A stretch of 64,000 nucleotides of DNA from NCBI GenBank assembly GCA_963719165.1, contig CAVRAV010000001.1, positions 2,232,001 to 2,296,000 of the forward strand, read 5' to 3'. This stretch comes from JAOUEA01 sp963719165. Lineage in GTDB: Bacteria; Actinomycetota; UBA4738; HRBIN12. The translations under genes were made by a program, and so were the position numbers. Below, piece by piece: positions 10,648 through 19,187 of this stretch (within the stretch, counting starts at the first letter, position 1; every line of letters begins with the position of its first letter). Under the pieces are notes generated by a model. That model saw only the letters and a program-made list of their open reading frames with translations. It had not been told where the DNA came from and ran no database searches.

Positions 10648-12087
10648 ATGAGCGCGCTGATCGGGAAGCTGAGGTGGAAGGCATTGCTCGCCGGTGGCGC
10701 GTTGTTGGCCCTGGCGGTCCCCCCATTCACCACGACGGCCAACTCGGCGACGACCCCCAAACAGGGGATCGTCTGCACGGGCGGAGCGGTCTCGGGCTCG
10801 ACCCGGACCTTCGACCTGCAGACCGCGGACGGCTACATCTACACGCCGGACGGCAACACGGTCTATTCGTGGGGCTTCTCGGTGCTGGGCTCGGACTTCC
10901 AGCTGCCCGGCCCCGTGCTGTGTGCCAATCAGGGCGAGACCGTGGTCGTGCACCTGACGAACGACCTCCCCGTTCCGGTATCGATCGTGTTCCCGGGCCA
11001 GGAAGGCGTGCAGGCCGGCGTCGGCAGCGGCGGAGCGTCGACCTCGACGGCGGGGTTCCTCACCCTCGAAGCGAACGCGAAGGCTGGGGTCACCTCCGGG
11101 ACCGCCACCTATACCCTGTCCAACGTCCAGCCGGGGACCTACCTCTACCAAAGCGGCACGAACCAGCGCCTCCAGGTGGAGATGGGACTGTACGGCTCCA
11201 TGGTCGTGCGCCCCACCACGAGCACCGGCGCGTGCGTTTCGGGCGCCGCCAGCGGCAACTCCTACGCCTACAGCGCCGCACGCACCGCGTTCGATCCCTG
11301 CCGCGAGAACATCCTGGTGCTGGCCGAGGTCGACCCCGACATCCACCTCGCGGTGGAGCAGCAAGTGAACTTGGCTCAGCCCGTTGACGTGGATCTCACC
11401 GGTCGGCACGCGCGCTACTACCTCATCAACGGGCGTGCGTTCCCCGACACGCTGTACGACAACGGCGTGCCGTGGCTGCCCAACCAACCCTACGGATCGC
11501 TCGTGCGGGTTCAGCCCATCGATCAAACGGGTGGGCGGCCGTCGATGATCCGCTACGTGAACGCGGGTCTCGACAACCACCCGTTCCACCCGCACGGCAA
11601 CAACATGCTCGTGATCGGGCGAGACGGCCGCCTCCTCCAGGGCGCCGCCGGCGAGGATGCCTCGTTCGGAGACTTCACCCGGACGGTGGGCGCGGGCCAG
11701 ACCTATGACCTGCTCTTCGAGTGGATCCTCAAATGCAACACGGCTGGTCTGAACGGCCAGAGCTGGCTCGACGCCAACGGCAGCCACTCAGCATGCGGCC
11801 CCGCGGGCACCGAGCCCAATCGCGTCCAGGTGACGATCCCGAGCTACAACGCGCTGACCTTCAAGGACAACGAGACCCATTACAGCGGCAGCCCCTACCT
11901 GGGCCAGAAGGGGACCATCCCCAGCTTCGTGACGAAGGACAACATCTGCGGCGAGTACTACTTCCCCTGGCACAGCCACGCCTTGAACGAGTTCGCGAAC
12001 TTCGATGCGGGATTCGGTGGCATGGCGACCCTCGTCCGGGTGGATCCGCCGCCGTCGATGAACGTGACCGGCAAGGCATGCAAGTGA
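10648..12087 (+). CDS. exported multicopper-oxidase-like protein B (keeps domain-2 copper motifs only)
   Basis: This 479-residue protein starts at ATG 10648 and has a Sec signal peptide (KLRWKALLAGGALLALAV, cleavage near NSA). It aligns with its neighbours as a two-domain cupredoxin. Domain 1 has lost copper ligands: VSIVFPG stands where HWHG should be, and LYQSGTNQRLQVEMG where HCH should be. Domain 2 is intact in motif terms: NHPFHPHGNN (His311, His314, His316) and PWHSHALNEF (His442, His444), with Met near the end. It therefore carries the complementary half of the trinuclear site found in protein A. It has several extra cysteines (for example CNTAG and SACGPAG) that could form disulfides outside the cell. 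Confidence 0.85.
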   Translation: MSALIGKLRWKALLAGGALLALAVPPFTTTANSATTPKQGIVCTGGAVSGSTRTFDLQTADGYIYTPDGNTVYSWGFSVLGSDFQLPGPVLCANQGETVVVHLTNDLPVPVSIVFPGQEGVQAGVGSGGASTSTAGFLTLEANAKAGVTSGTATYTLSNVQPGTYLYQSGTNQRLQVEMGLYGSMVVRPTTSTGACVSGAASGNSYAYSAARTAFDPCRENILVLAEVDPDIHLAVEQQVNLAQPVDVDLTGRHARYYLINGRAFPDTLYDNGVPWLPNQPYGSLVRVQPIDQTGGRPSMIRYVNAGLDNHPFHPHGNNMLVIGRDGRLLQGAAGEDASFGDFTRTVGAGQTYDLLFEWILKCNTAGLNGQSWLDANGSHSACGPAGTEPNRVQVTIPSYNALTFKDNETHYSGSPYLGQKGTIPSFVTKDNICGEYYFPWHSHALNEFANFDAGFGGMATLVRVDPPPSMNVTGKACK

Positions 12088-12113
12088 CGAGCACCGAGCG
12101 AAGGAGCCTGACC

Positions 12114-13205
12114 ATGCGCCGACCGAAGAACATGACCAAGGCGAGCGTCGTCTTCGCGATGTGCGCGTCGCTCATGATCGCCGTACCCGCATTCAGCGCC
12201 GCCGGACACGCGGCAACCCAAGGAACCGCGAAGCCCGCCGTCCATCACAAGCACAAGCACCACAAGCACAACACAAAGGCCTCAGCGGCGTTCGTGGCGA
12301 CGACGCTGACCGGCACGGACATCTATCTGTGCGCCTCCAGCGGCAGTGTCACCATGCCGGACGCCGTGTCCGTCCCGATCTGGGGGTTCTCCCAGGACAC
12401 GACCCCGGGCACTCCCGGCGGCTGCGCGCCGGCCTCGCTCCCGGGTCCAGTGATCGACGTTCCCGCGGGATCGCCCGTGACGGTCCACCTGAACAACCAG
12501 CTGACCGACCGTGCCGTCTCGCTCCTGTTCGACGGCCAGAGCCTGATCCCGGACCGTGCCGGGGCCCCGGCGAACGGCGGGACGGCGACGTACACGTTCA
12601 CGCCGAGCGCGGGGACCTACCTCTACCAAGCCGGCACCGACGTGACGCGACAGGTGCCGATGGGCCTCTACGGAGCCCTCGTGGTGGAGCCGTGTGCCAC
12701 GCTCCCGTGCTCCCAGGCCTACGCGAACGCGAATACCGCGTACGACGCATCCGCCGTGATGGTGCTGAGCGAGATCGACCCGAACATGAGTGGCGATCCC
12801 GACGCGTTCAACCCGCTGGACTACGACCCCCAGTACTTCCTGATCAACGGCCAGGCCTATCCGGACGTGCCCGCGATCGATGTGGGCGGAACCGGCGGCA
12901 GTGCTGGTCGCAGGCTCCTGGTGCGCTACCTCAACGCTGGGTCCGAACACCACACGATGATGCTGCTGGGACTTCGTGAAACGTTCGTCGCGAAGGACGC
13001 GTTCCCCACGCCCTACCCGTATTCGCTGGATTCGGAGACGATCGCGGCCGGCTCGACCGCCGATGCGATCATCACGATCCCGGCCGGCACGCAGGCGGGT
13101 GCCAAGTTCGCGCTCTTCAACCGGAACCTGGACCTGTCCAACGGCCTCTACGGTGCGACGAACCACACGCCGGGCGGCATGATGACGTTCATCGCGGTGC
13201 CGTAG
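12114..13205 (+). CDS. exported cupredoxin-fold protein C, multicopper-oxidase-like but without copper ligands
   Basis: This 363-residue protein starts at ATG 12114 behind AAGGAG and has a signal peptide ending near AAGHAA. Just after it, at residues 44-53, is a histidine/lysine cluster (HHKHKHHKHN) that could bind metal. The rest aligns over its length with proteins A and B, for example GTYLYQAGTDVTRQVPMGLYG and YLNAGSEHHTMMLLG. No HWHG, HCH, HPFHxHG or HSH remains, and the last motif is NRN as in protein A. It is most likely a structural or metal-capturing subunit of the same complex. The stop codon overlaps the GTG of the next gene by one base. Confidence 0.8.
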   Translation: MRRPKNMTKASVVFAMCASLMIAVPAFSAAGHAATQGTAKPAVHHKHKHHKHNTKASAAFVATTLTGTDIYLCASSGSVTMPDAVSVPIWGFSQDTTPGTPGGCAPASLPGPVIDVPAGSPVTVHLNNQLTDRAVSLLFDGQSLIPDRAGAPANGGTATYTFTPSAGTYLYQAGTDVTRQVPMGLYGALVVEPCATLPCSQAYANANTAYDASAVMVLSEIDPNMSGDPDAFNPLDYDPQYFLINGQAYPDVPAIDVGGTGGSAGRRLLVRYLNAGSEHHTMMLLGLRETFVAKDAFPTPYPYSLDSETIAAGSTADAIITIPAGTQAGAKFALFNRNLDLSNGLYGATNHTPGGMMTFIAVP

Positions 13206-13717
13206 TGGAGACCTCGGTCACGCTCGCGCCCGCGGACGATCGTTCTCGGAGCCAGCGGTCGGAGGCGGTAGCCCGCCCCCGGCCGCTGGCGTTCGTGGTC
13301 GCTCTGCTCGTGGTGGCCGTCACGGCCGGGGCCCTGATCGTGCCCAAGCTCATCAGTCCGCGACGTGCCTACGACCCGTCGGCCCCGGCCACCGCCGCCT
13401 TCGAGGATGAGACCGGCCTGCGTCTCCTGCGGGTGGCCTCCACCGGCGCCGTGGGCCTGGTCGAGGTCCAGTACCAGATCGTGGACCCGGCCAAGGCCGG
13501 AGACTTCATCGGGCACGACACGTATCCGATGGTCCTGGACGAGGACACCGGCCGCGAGCTCACCTCGCCGTGGATGGGCCACGCCGCTCACCCCTTCTTC
13601 CGCCCGGGCGCCGACTTCTACGTCATCCTGGAAGACACCGGACATGTCGTAGCGACGGGTGGATCCGTGACGGTGATCGTGGGCGACACCCGCCTCGAGC
13701 ACGTGCCCGTCGAGTGA
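13205..13717 (+). CDS. membrane-anchored protein of unknown function in the copper operon
   Basis: The 170-residue protein starts at GTG 13205, sharing one base with the stop of the previous gene, so it is translationally coupled. Residues 27-52 form one membrane helix (LAFVVALLVVAVTAGALIV), leaving an extracytoplasmic domain. That domain has His/Met-containing segments (FIGHDTYPMVLDED and MGHAAHPFFRPG) that could contact copper, but I do not recognise the family. Its fixed place between the oxidase-like genes and copCD suggests a copper-handling or assembly role; this is inference only. Confidence 0.7.
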   Translation: METSVTLAPADDRSRSQRSEAVARPRPLAFVVALLVVAVTAGALIVPKLISPRRAYDPSAPATAAFEDETGLRLLRVASTGAVGLVEVQYQIVDPAKAGDFIGHDTYPMVLDEDTGRELTSPWMGHAAHPFFRPGADFYVILEDTGHVVATGGSVTVIVGDTRLEHVPVE

Positions 13718-13733
13718 TGCGTCCGGGGGCCCG

Positions 13734-15773
13734 ATGAAGCGCGCCGCGCGGGTCGCCGCCGCGATCGGATTGAGCGCCGCCTGGTTCCTGGCGGCCTCCC
13801 CGACGGCGCTGGCCCATGCCGCCCTCGTCCGCTCGGACCCGAGTGACGGCGCGAACCTGTCGAGCTCGCCCGCCGCGGTTCAGCTGTGGTTCGATGAGCC
13901 GATCCGCCTCGGCCTGAGTTCGTTCCGCCTGTCGAGCCTCGACGGTGGTGAAGTCGAACCCGCCGCCGTCCGAGCGATCGTCGGAAACGGCGTCGCGCTC
14001 GATCTTCCGACCTTGCCACGTGGCGTGTACGACGTGTCCTGGAGCGTGATGTCCACCCTCGACTCTCATCTCACGGAGGGTCATGTGCTCTTCGGCGTTC
14101 AGGCGCCGGTTTCGGAGGCCGCCCGCACCTCGGTGTCAACGGCAGCGCCCCAGGTCGGAGCCGGTGAAACGGCCCTTCGCTGGTTCGACATCCTGGCGGC
14201 CGCCCTGATGGTCGGCGGGCTCGCCGTCGCCGGGTTGGTCTTGCGCGCCCGCGATCCGGCATCGGATCGATCAGGAAGGATCGCCATCCGTCGTCGCGTC
14301 TTGAAGGTGGCGGTCTGGGGCGCTGCATGTTCGGCGCTGATGAGTTTCGCCTGGCTCGCGTGGCAGTTGATCAAGATCCGCGGCGTATCGTCGTCTCAGT
14401 CCGGTTGGTGGAGCGTGGCCGAGCCGATCCTGCTCCACGGCCGATGGGCGGTCCTGTGGTGGACCCGGATCCTCCTCCTCGTCACGATCCTGATCGCCGC
14501 CGTTGCGATGCGGTCGGGAGCTTCGCGTGAGGGCATCCGCCCCAAGGGTCGCCTCCTCGGGTCGATCGCGGCAGCATCCGTGTTCGCCTACGCGCTGGTG
14601 TGGGCCCTGGGCAGCCACGCGGCGTCCGTGCCGTCTCCGACGCTGCCCGTGCTCGTGGACGCCGTACACGTCCTCACGGCATGCATCTGGATGGGCGGGC
14701 TGCTCGCGATCGTGATCGCGCTCGTCCCGTTGGGAAGACGTGACTGGGCGCGCTCCGACGCGCGGGACACCTGGCGTCGATTCGGTTGGATGGCGGTGGT
14801 GAGCCTGGGGTTGCTCGTCGCAACCGGCTTGCTCGAGGCCGCACGACAGGTGGCCTCGCTCGACGCGCTCCTCACGACCTCGTACGGCCGGGCTCTGTTG
14901 GCGAAGTCCGGGCTCCTCCTGTTCGCGGGCGGCCTCGGGCTCGTCAATTCCTTGATCCTGCACCCGGGCATGCGAGCGCGCTTCTCCCGAGCGATCGGTC
15001 GCGCTCCTCGACCCCTTCGTCGGCGGCCCACCCTGTCGCGGCTGATCGCAGTCGAGGGGGCCATCGGCGTCCTCATCCTCCTCGGCGCGGGCCTGATGGC
15101 GTCGGCGGCGCCCGGGCGTGGTGCGCGATTCGCGCCCGACGCGGGGCCCGTCCCGTCCTCCCAGGCGCAGCAGTTGAACGACCTCTTGGTCAGCCTGAGC
15201 GTTTCCCCGAACCTCCCCGGCAACAACGTCGCCGTGGCCGACGTCGTGAGCACCCGCCGCCCCGCGCCCGCACCCGTCTCGAGCGTCACGATGATCTTGC
15301 GCTCGGCCGACGGGTCTTCCGTCGTCACATCGCCCATGCCCGCGATCGCCTCGGGCCGCTACCAGGTCGGTGGCGACGGATTCGACCGGCCGGGCACGTG
15401 GGACCTGGACATCGTGGTGCATCGAGACGGCATCCCGGACACGGTCGCGAGCTTCGCGTGGCGCGTCGGCGATGGAAGCCCAGTGCGGGCTCCGGCGTTC
15501 TCGACGCGGTCGCTCGCTTCGTCCTTCACGGTCGCCGGGATCGCCGTGCTGATCATGCTCGGCCTCGTGATCGCCGTGCTCTTGCGGTTGCGTGCCCACT
15601 CACGCCGCGACGCCCGGTCGTCGTCGGCTCCCTTGGACGCGACGGTGTCTTCAGTTGCGGCGGAAGCGGCCGACTCGGCTACCACTCCCGATCAGGCGGC
15701 ACGCCGCGTGCTCGTCGGAGCCGGTGTCGTCGAGCGATCGGTGGCCGATGCGGGCCAGCGGGGTGGACGATGA
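13734..15773 (+). CDS. CopC-CopD fusion, copper resistance/uptake membrane protein
   Basis: This 679-residue protein joins three parts. Residues 1-27 are a signal peptide ending TALA. Residues 28-125 are a CopC domain, with mature N-terminal His (AHAALVRSDP) and a DSHLTEGHVLFG segment that supplies Cu(II) ligands in the family. Residues 140-450 hold about eight membrane helices of the CopD type. Residues 465-590 form an exported beta-domain (SVSPNLPGNN to FAWRVGDG) of the kind often fused to CopD, followed by a last membrane helix and a short cytoplasmic tail. CopCD proteins move periplasmic copper across the membrane. Here it could supply copper to the oxidase-like proteins encoded just upstream. 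Its TGA overlaps the next ATG (ATGA). Confidence 0.88.
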   Translation: MKRAARVAAAIGLSAAWFLAASPTALAHAALVRSDPSDGANLSSSPAAVQLWFDEPIRLGLSSFRLSSLDGGEVEPAAVRAIVGNGVALDLPTLPRGVYDVSWSVMSTLDSHLTEGHVLFGVQAPVSEAARTSVSTAAPQVGAGETALRWFDILAAALMVGGLAVAGLVLRARDPASDRSGRIAIRRRVLKVAVWGAACSALMSFAWLAWQLIKIRGVSSSQSGWWSVAEPILLHGRWAVLWWTRILLLVTILIAAVAMRSGASREGIRPKGRLLGSIAAASVFAYALVWALGSHAASVPSPTLPVLVDAVHVLTACIWMGGLLAIVIALVPLGRRDWARSDARDTWRRFGWMAVVSLGLLVATGLLEAARQVASLDALLTTSYGRALLAKSGLLLFAGGLGLVNSLILHPGMRARFSRAIGRAPRPLRRRPTLSRLIAVEGAIGVLILLGAGLMASAAPGRGARFAPDAGPVPSSQAQQLNDLLVSLSVSPNLPGNNVAVADVVSTRRPAPAPVSSVTMILRSADGSSVVTSPMPAIASGRYQVGGDGFDRPGTWDLDIVVHRDGIPDTVASFAWRVGDGSPVRAPAFSTRSLASSFTVAGIAVLIMLGLVIAVLLRLRAHSRRDARSSSAPLDATVSSVAAEAADSATTPDQAARRVLVGAGVVERSVADAGQRGGR

Positions 15774-17929
15774 GCCGCAGGCGATCGATGCGGCTGGCGG
15801 CTTGCTTGATCCTGGTGGCAGGTGTGTTGTCGACGTCGATGGGCGCGGGAGCGGCCAGCGGCCACCCGCTCCCGCGGTCCGGCGTGATCGACGCCCCGCT
15901 CGCGCGATCCATGTTGCGTGCCCCCGGCGCTATGCAGGACGTCATCGTCATGCTTCGATCCCGCGCCGATCTCGACCAGATCGCGGCGCGGTCCGACGCC
16001 GTTCGCCTCCGCAGGATCGTGCTGAGCCTTCAGGCCACCGCGGCCTCGAGCCAGGCAGGTCTCCTCGCCCGGCTCGAAGCCTGGCGCGCGGACGGGTCCG
16101 TACGCCGGATCCGACCGCTGTGGGTCATCAACGGGATCGGGCTGCGAGCCACCCCGGCCGTGATCGGATCCATCGCCGCCATGCCCGAGGTGCGTTCCGT
16201 GTCCGTGGACGCGACGGTCGCCGCGCCCGCTACCTCGCCGGCGCCCACGGCGCCTGCCGAGCCCAACCTCACGGTGATCGGCGCCCCCGCCTTGTGGGCG
16301 CGAGGTCTGACGGGAGGCGGAGTCGTCGTGGCCAACATGGACTCGGGGGTGTCGTTGTCGCACGCCGATCTGGCGGCGGCATACCGCGGTGGGAACGACA
16401 GCTGGTTCGACCCCAGTGGCCAACACGCGACCCCGGCGGACCTGTTGGGCCACGGCACTCAGACGATGAGCGTCGTGGTGGGCGGCGGTGCGGGCGGGAC
16501 CCAGATCGGCGTCGCGCCGGGCGCCTCCTGGATCGCGGCCAAGATCTTCAACGACTCGGGCGTCGCCACGACCACCGGCATCCACGCAGCGTTCCAATGG
16601 CTCCTGGATCCCGACGGCAACGCCGCTACGGCCGACGCGCCCGACGTCGTCTTGGGCTCCTGGACCACGGCGGGGCCTTCGTGTGACTTGACCTTCGAAC
16701 CCGATCTGGAGGCGCTTCGCGCCGCCGGGATCCTTCCCGTGTTCGCCGCGGGGAACAGCGGTCCGTCCGTGAATACCTCGTTCAGCCCGGCGAACAATCC
16801 GGCGGCGTTCTCGGTTGGGGCCACGGACAACGGCGATGTGATCGCGCCGTTCAGCAGTCGTGGGCCCTCCACCTGCGGGCAGCGAACCGGCGCGTTTCCC
16901 GACGTTGTGGCGCCGGGCGTCGACGTTGCAACCGAGGATCTGTTCGGTCAGTTCGCCACGGCATCGGGAACGTCGGTCTCGGCGCCGCACGCGGCAGGGG
17001 TCGCGGCGCTCTTGTTGCAGGCGTTCCCGAGCGCCTCCACCGACACGCTGTCATCCGCGATGCGGACGTCGGCGCACGATCTAGGGTCGGCCGGACCCGA
17101 CGACACCTATGGGAACGGGCGCCTAGACGCCCCGGCCGCCTATGACGCGCTGGCGGGCGTGGGGGCCCCTGCGCCGGTCCTCCTGTCGATCCACGCGGGG
17201 GCCGGGCACACCCTCGGGACGGTGACGGGCGTCCAGAAGAAGGACGTGGTCTCCTTCGACGGGTCGGCCTACGCGATGGTGTTCGACGGGTCGGACGTGG
17301 GCCTGGGCGGCGCCAACGTCGACGCGTTCGATCGGCTTGGCCCCTCCACCTTCCTCATGTCCTTCGACAAGCCGCTAACGTTGCCGGGCGTCGGGGCGGT
17401 GGATGATTCCGACATCGTCCGGTTCGCCGCGTCATCGGTCGGCCCCGCCACGACCGGGTCGTTCTCGATGTGGTTCGACGGCTCCGACGTCGGTTTGAGC
17501 ACCAACGCCGAGGACGTGGACGCCGTCGCGGTCTTGGGTGACGGGCGCGTGGTGTTGTCCACCACGGGGCACGCGACGCCGACGGGCCTCGCCGGTGCCG
17601 AGGATGAGGATCTCATCGTGTTCGCCCCGAAACATCTGGGGCCGACGACGGCGGGGACGTTCGCGACCTACCTCGACGGCTCCGACGTTGGGCTGTCGGC
17701 CGGCACCGAGGACGTGGATGCGGTCGACGTCCGGGCGACGGGGGAGATCGACCTTTCCACGACGGGTGCGTTCGCAGTCTCCGGCCTGTCGGGAGACGGG
17801 GAGGACGTCTTCACCTGCGTGCCGATCACCCTCGGTGCGACGAGCGCCTGCAGCTACGCGCCGACGCTGGTGGTGGACGGGAGCGCGGTGGGGTTGGCGG
17901 GGTTGGGGGTCGACGCGTTCGGCCGCTGA
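15770..17929 (+). CDS. exported subtilisin-like serine protease (S8) with C-terminal DGSDVGL repeats
   Basis: The 719-residue product has a signal peptide (MRLAACLILVAGVLSTSMG), an inhibitor-I9-like propeptide around residues 40-150, and a peptidase S8 domain. The catalytic triad is visible: Asp191 in NMDSGV, His228 in GHGTQT and Ser402 in GTSVSAPHAAG. After residue 465 there are at least three repeats of about 65 residues, each with an FDGSDVGL or LDGSDVGL core, at about 17284, 17476 and 17677, plus a degenerate DGSAVGLAG at the end. Such repeats may form a beta-sheet substrate or surface-binding module. It is the last gene of the copper operon and may mature the giant surface protein. Its 3' end overlaps the convergent HTH gene by 76 nt. 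Confidence 0.85.
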   Translation: MSRRRSMRLAACLILVAGVLSTSMGAGAASGHPLPRSGVIDAPLARSMLRAPGAMQDVIVMLRSRADLDQIAARSDAVRLRRIVLSLQATAASSQAGLLARLEAWRADGSVRRIRPLWVINGIGLRATPAVIGSIAAMPEVRSVSVDATVAAPATSPAPTAPAEPNLTVIGAPALWARGLTGGGVVVANMDSGVSLSHADLAAAYRGGNDSWFDPSGQHATPADLLGHGTQTMSVVVGGGAGGTQIGVAPGASWIAAKIFNDSGVATTTGIHAAFQWLLDPDGNAATADAPDVVLGSWTTAGPSCDLTFEPDLEALRAAGILPVFAAGNSGPSVNTSFSPANNPAAFSVGATDNGDVIAPFSSRGPSTCGQRTGAFPDVVAPGVDVATEDLFGQFATASGTSVSAPHAAGVAALLLQAFPSASTDTLSSAMRTSAHDLGSAGPDDTYGNGRLDAPAAYDALAGVGAPAPVLLSIHAGAGHTLGTVTGVQKKDVVSFDGSAYAMVFDGSDVGLGGANVDAFDRLGPSTFLMSFDKPLTLPGVGAVDDSDIVRFAASSVGPATTGSFSMWFDGSDVGLSTNAEDVDAVAVLGDGRVVLSTTGHATPTGLAGAEDEDLIVFAPKHLGPTTAGTFATYLDGSDVGLSAGTEDVDAVDVRATGEIDLSTTGAFAVSGLSGDGEDVFTCVPITLGATSACSYAPTLVVDGSAVGLAGLGVDAFGR

Positions 17930-18309
17930 ACCGGTCTGTCCTCCGAACGGGTCAGCGCCTCGATCGCTCGGTTGCGGAGGCGGTAACAGTGGATGCGAGA
18001 GATGCCGAGATGCTCGGCGATCGCCACGGCCGGCCACCCCTCCGCGTACCAGAGCAAGAGCAACAGCCGCTCCCGAGACGCCAAACGCTTGAGGCGACGG
18101 GTCAGCTCCGCGTGTTCTTCCACGCGCGCCAACGCGCCGAACCCGAGCAGATCCGCCGAGCGCCGCCGGTTGCCGATCGAAAGGATGGAGGAACTCGCCG
18201 GCCGAACGCCCTCGGTGAACGAGCTCAGAGCTCGCACGACCTGTGCCTGATCCGTCAGAAGGTTCGACCGTCGTCTGAGGGGACCGTCGGCGGGGAGGGA
18301 AGTAGTCAC
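17854..18309 (-). CDS. small sigma-70 region-4-like HTH protein
   Basis: The 151-residue protein is read leftwards from GTG 18309. It lacks sigma region 2; residues 70-130 hold a long helix (RRLKRLASRERLLLLLWYAEG) followed by a helix-turn-helix (WPAVAIAEHLGISRIHCYRL) resembling sigma region 4 or LuxR-type HTH. It is probably a DNA-binding regulator rather than a full sigma factor. Its last 76 nt overlap the end of the protease gene on the other strand, which is unusual and could allow antisense effects. It diverges from the two-component system, with which it shares a 212-nt promoter region. Confidence 0.65.
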   Translation of the reverse strand: MTTSLPADGPLRRRSNLLTDQAQVVRALSSFTEGVRPASSSILSIGNRRRSADLLGFGALARVEEHAELTRRLKRLASRERLLLLLWYAEGWPAVAIAEHLGISRIHCYRLRNRAIEALTRSEDRPVQRPNASTPNPANPTALPSTTSVGA

Positions 18310-18416
18310 CAACTGGGGGCTCCGCAAACTACTGTAGGGGTAAGAGGCTACATCACTTGGGGTTGCGGCGGAGCCTATCCGGGGGACACGCCGTTGCACA
18401 GAAACATGACGAACCG

Positions 18417-18443
18417 GTCATCGAGCCGTCATCCGGTTGTCAT
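18417..18443 (+). promoter_or_regulatory. three GTCAT direct repeats at 11-bp spacing (Pho-box-like)
   Basis: GTCAT occurs at 18417, 18428 and 18439, exactly one helical turn apart (CGGTCAT, CCGTCAT, TTGTCAT). A diverged GTCGT follows at 18451 and another GTCAT at 18473. Tandem 11-bp repeats of this kind are the usual binding sites of OmpR/PhoB-class regulators. They lie about 80-105 bp upstream of the response-regulator ATG, so autoregulation is likely. Confidence 0.6.
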
Positions 18444-18483
18444 GAGATCAGTCGTGGGCAGATGAAAGATTCGTCATTTCCCC

Positions 18484-18512
18484 TGGTCAAGCAGCCCCTT
18501 TCTCTTTACCAT
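18484..18512 (+). promoter_or_regulatory. probable promoter of the two-component operon, near-leaderless
   Basis: TGGTCA at 18484-18489 and TACCAT at 18507-18512 are 17 nt apart. The -10 ends 9 nt before the ATG at 18522 and no ribosome-binding site is present, so the transcript would have little or no leader. Confidence 0.5.
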
Positions 18513-18521
18513 AGCCTGATC

Positions 18522-19187
18522 ATGCCCCGCATCCTGGTTGTCGAAGACGAAGCACGGATCGCAAGTTTCGTCTCGCGCGCGCTAACAGCTGAGGGATTCG
18601 GGGTTGATTGCGCGAGCGATGGCGATCGCGCATTGAAGATGGCCCGGGCTGGCCTGTACGAACTAGTCATCCTCGACCTGCTCCTGCCCGGTCGCGACGG
18701 CATCAGCGTGCTCCGGGAAGTCATCGAGCACGATCCGCAACAGCGCGTCATGGTTTTGTCGGCGATGTCCGACGTGGACAACAAGGTCCGCTGCCTCGAC
18801 ATCGGGGCCTCGGACTATCTCGCCAAGCCGTTCGCGCTCTCCGAGCTTCTGGCGCGCGTGCGTGCGCGCCTGCGACAGGCCCCGGCCCCCGCCCCCGACC
18901 GGTTCCTTCGGGTGGGCCCCGTCGCGTTGGACATGCTTCGTCGCGTCGCCGACGCGGGGAGCGGCCCCGTGAGCCTCACCGAGCGAGAGTTCGCGCTGCT
19001 GCAGTTCCTGATGCGAGCCGACGGCGAGGTCGCCACCCGGATCCGTCTCCTCGAAGACGTCTGGGGGGTGACGTTCGACACCGGGAGCAACGTCGTGGAC
19101 GTCACCGTGAGGCGCTTGCGGTCGAAGCTCGGCGAGGAGATCGTCGAGACGGTGCGACACGTGGGATATCGGCTCAATGTTGCGTAG
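18522..19187 (+). CDS. OmpR-family response regulator
   Basis: The 221-residue protein has an N-terminal receiver domain with acidic pair in VVEDE, phospho-acceptor Asp52 (ILDLLLPG) and conserved Lys102 (AKPF). The C-terminal winged helix (TEREFALLQFLMRADG, then VDVTVRRLRSKL and VGYRLNVA) is of the OmpR/PhoB type. I start it at ATG 18522 because that gives the exact receiver N-terminus (MPRILVVEDE). It overlaps the histidine kinase gene by 11 nt, so both proteins come from one transcript. The upstream GTCAT repeats are a likely target. The neighbouring copper operon is a plausible regulon member, but this is not shown by sequence. Confidence 0.92.
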   Translation: MPRILVVEDEARIASFVSRALTAEGFGVDCASDGDRALKMARAGLYELVILDLLLPGRDGISVLREVIEHDPQQRVMVLSAMSDVDNKVRCLDIGASDYLAKPFALSELLARVRARLRQAPAPAPDRFLRVGPVALDMLRRVADAGSGPVSLTEREFALLQFLMRADGEVATRIRLLEDVWGVTFDTGSNVVDVTVRRLRSKLGEEIVETVRHVGYRLNVA

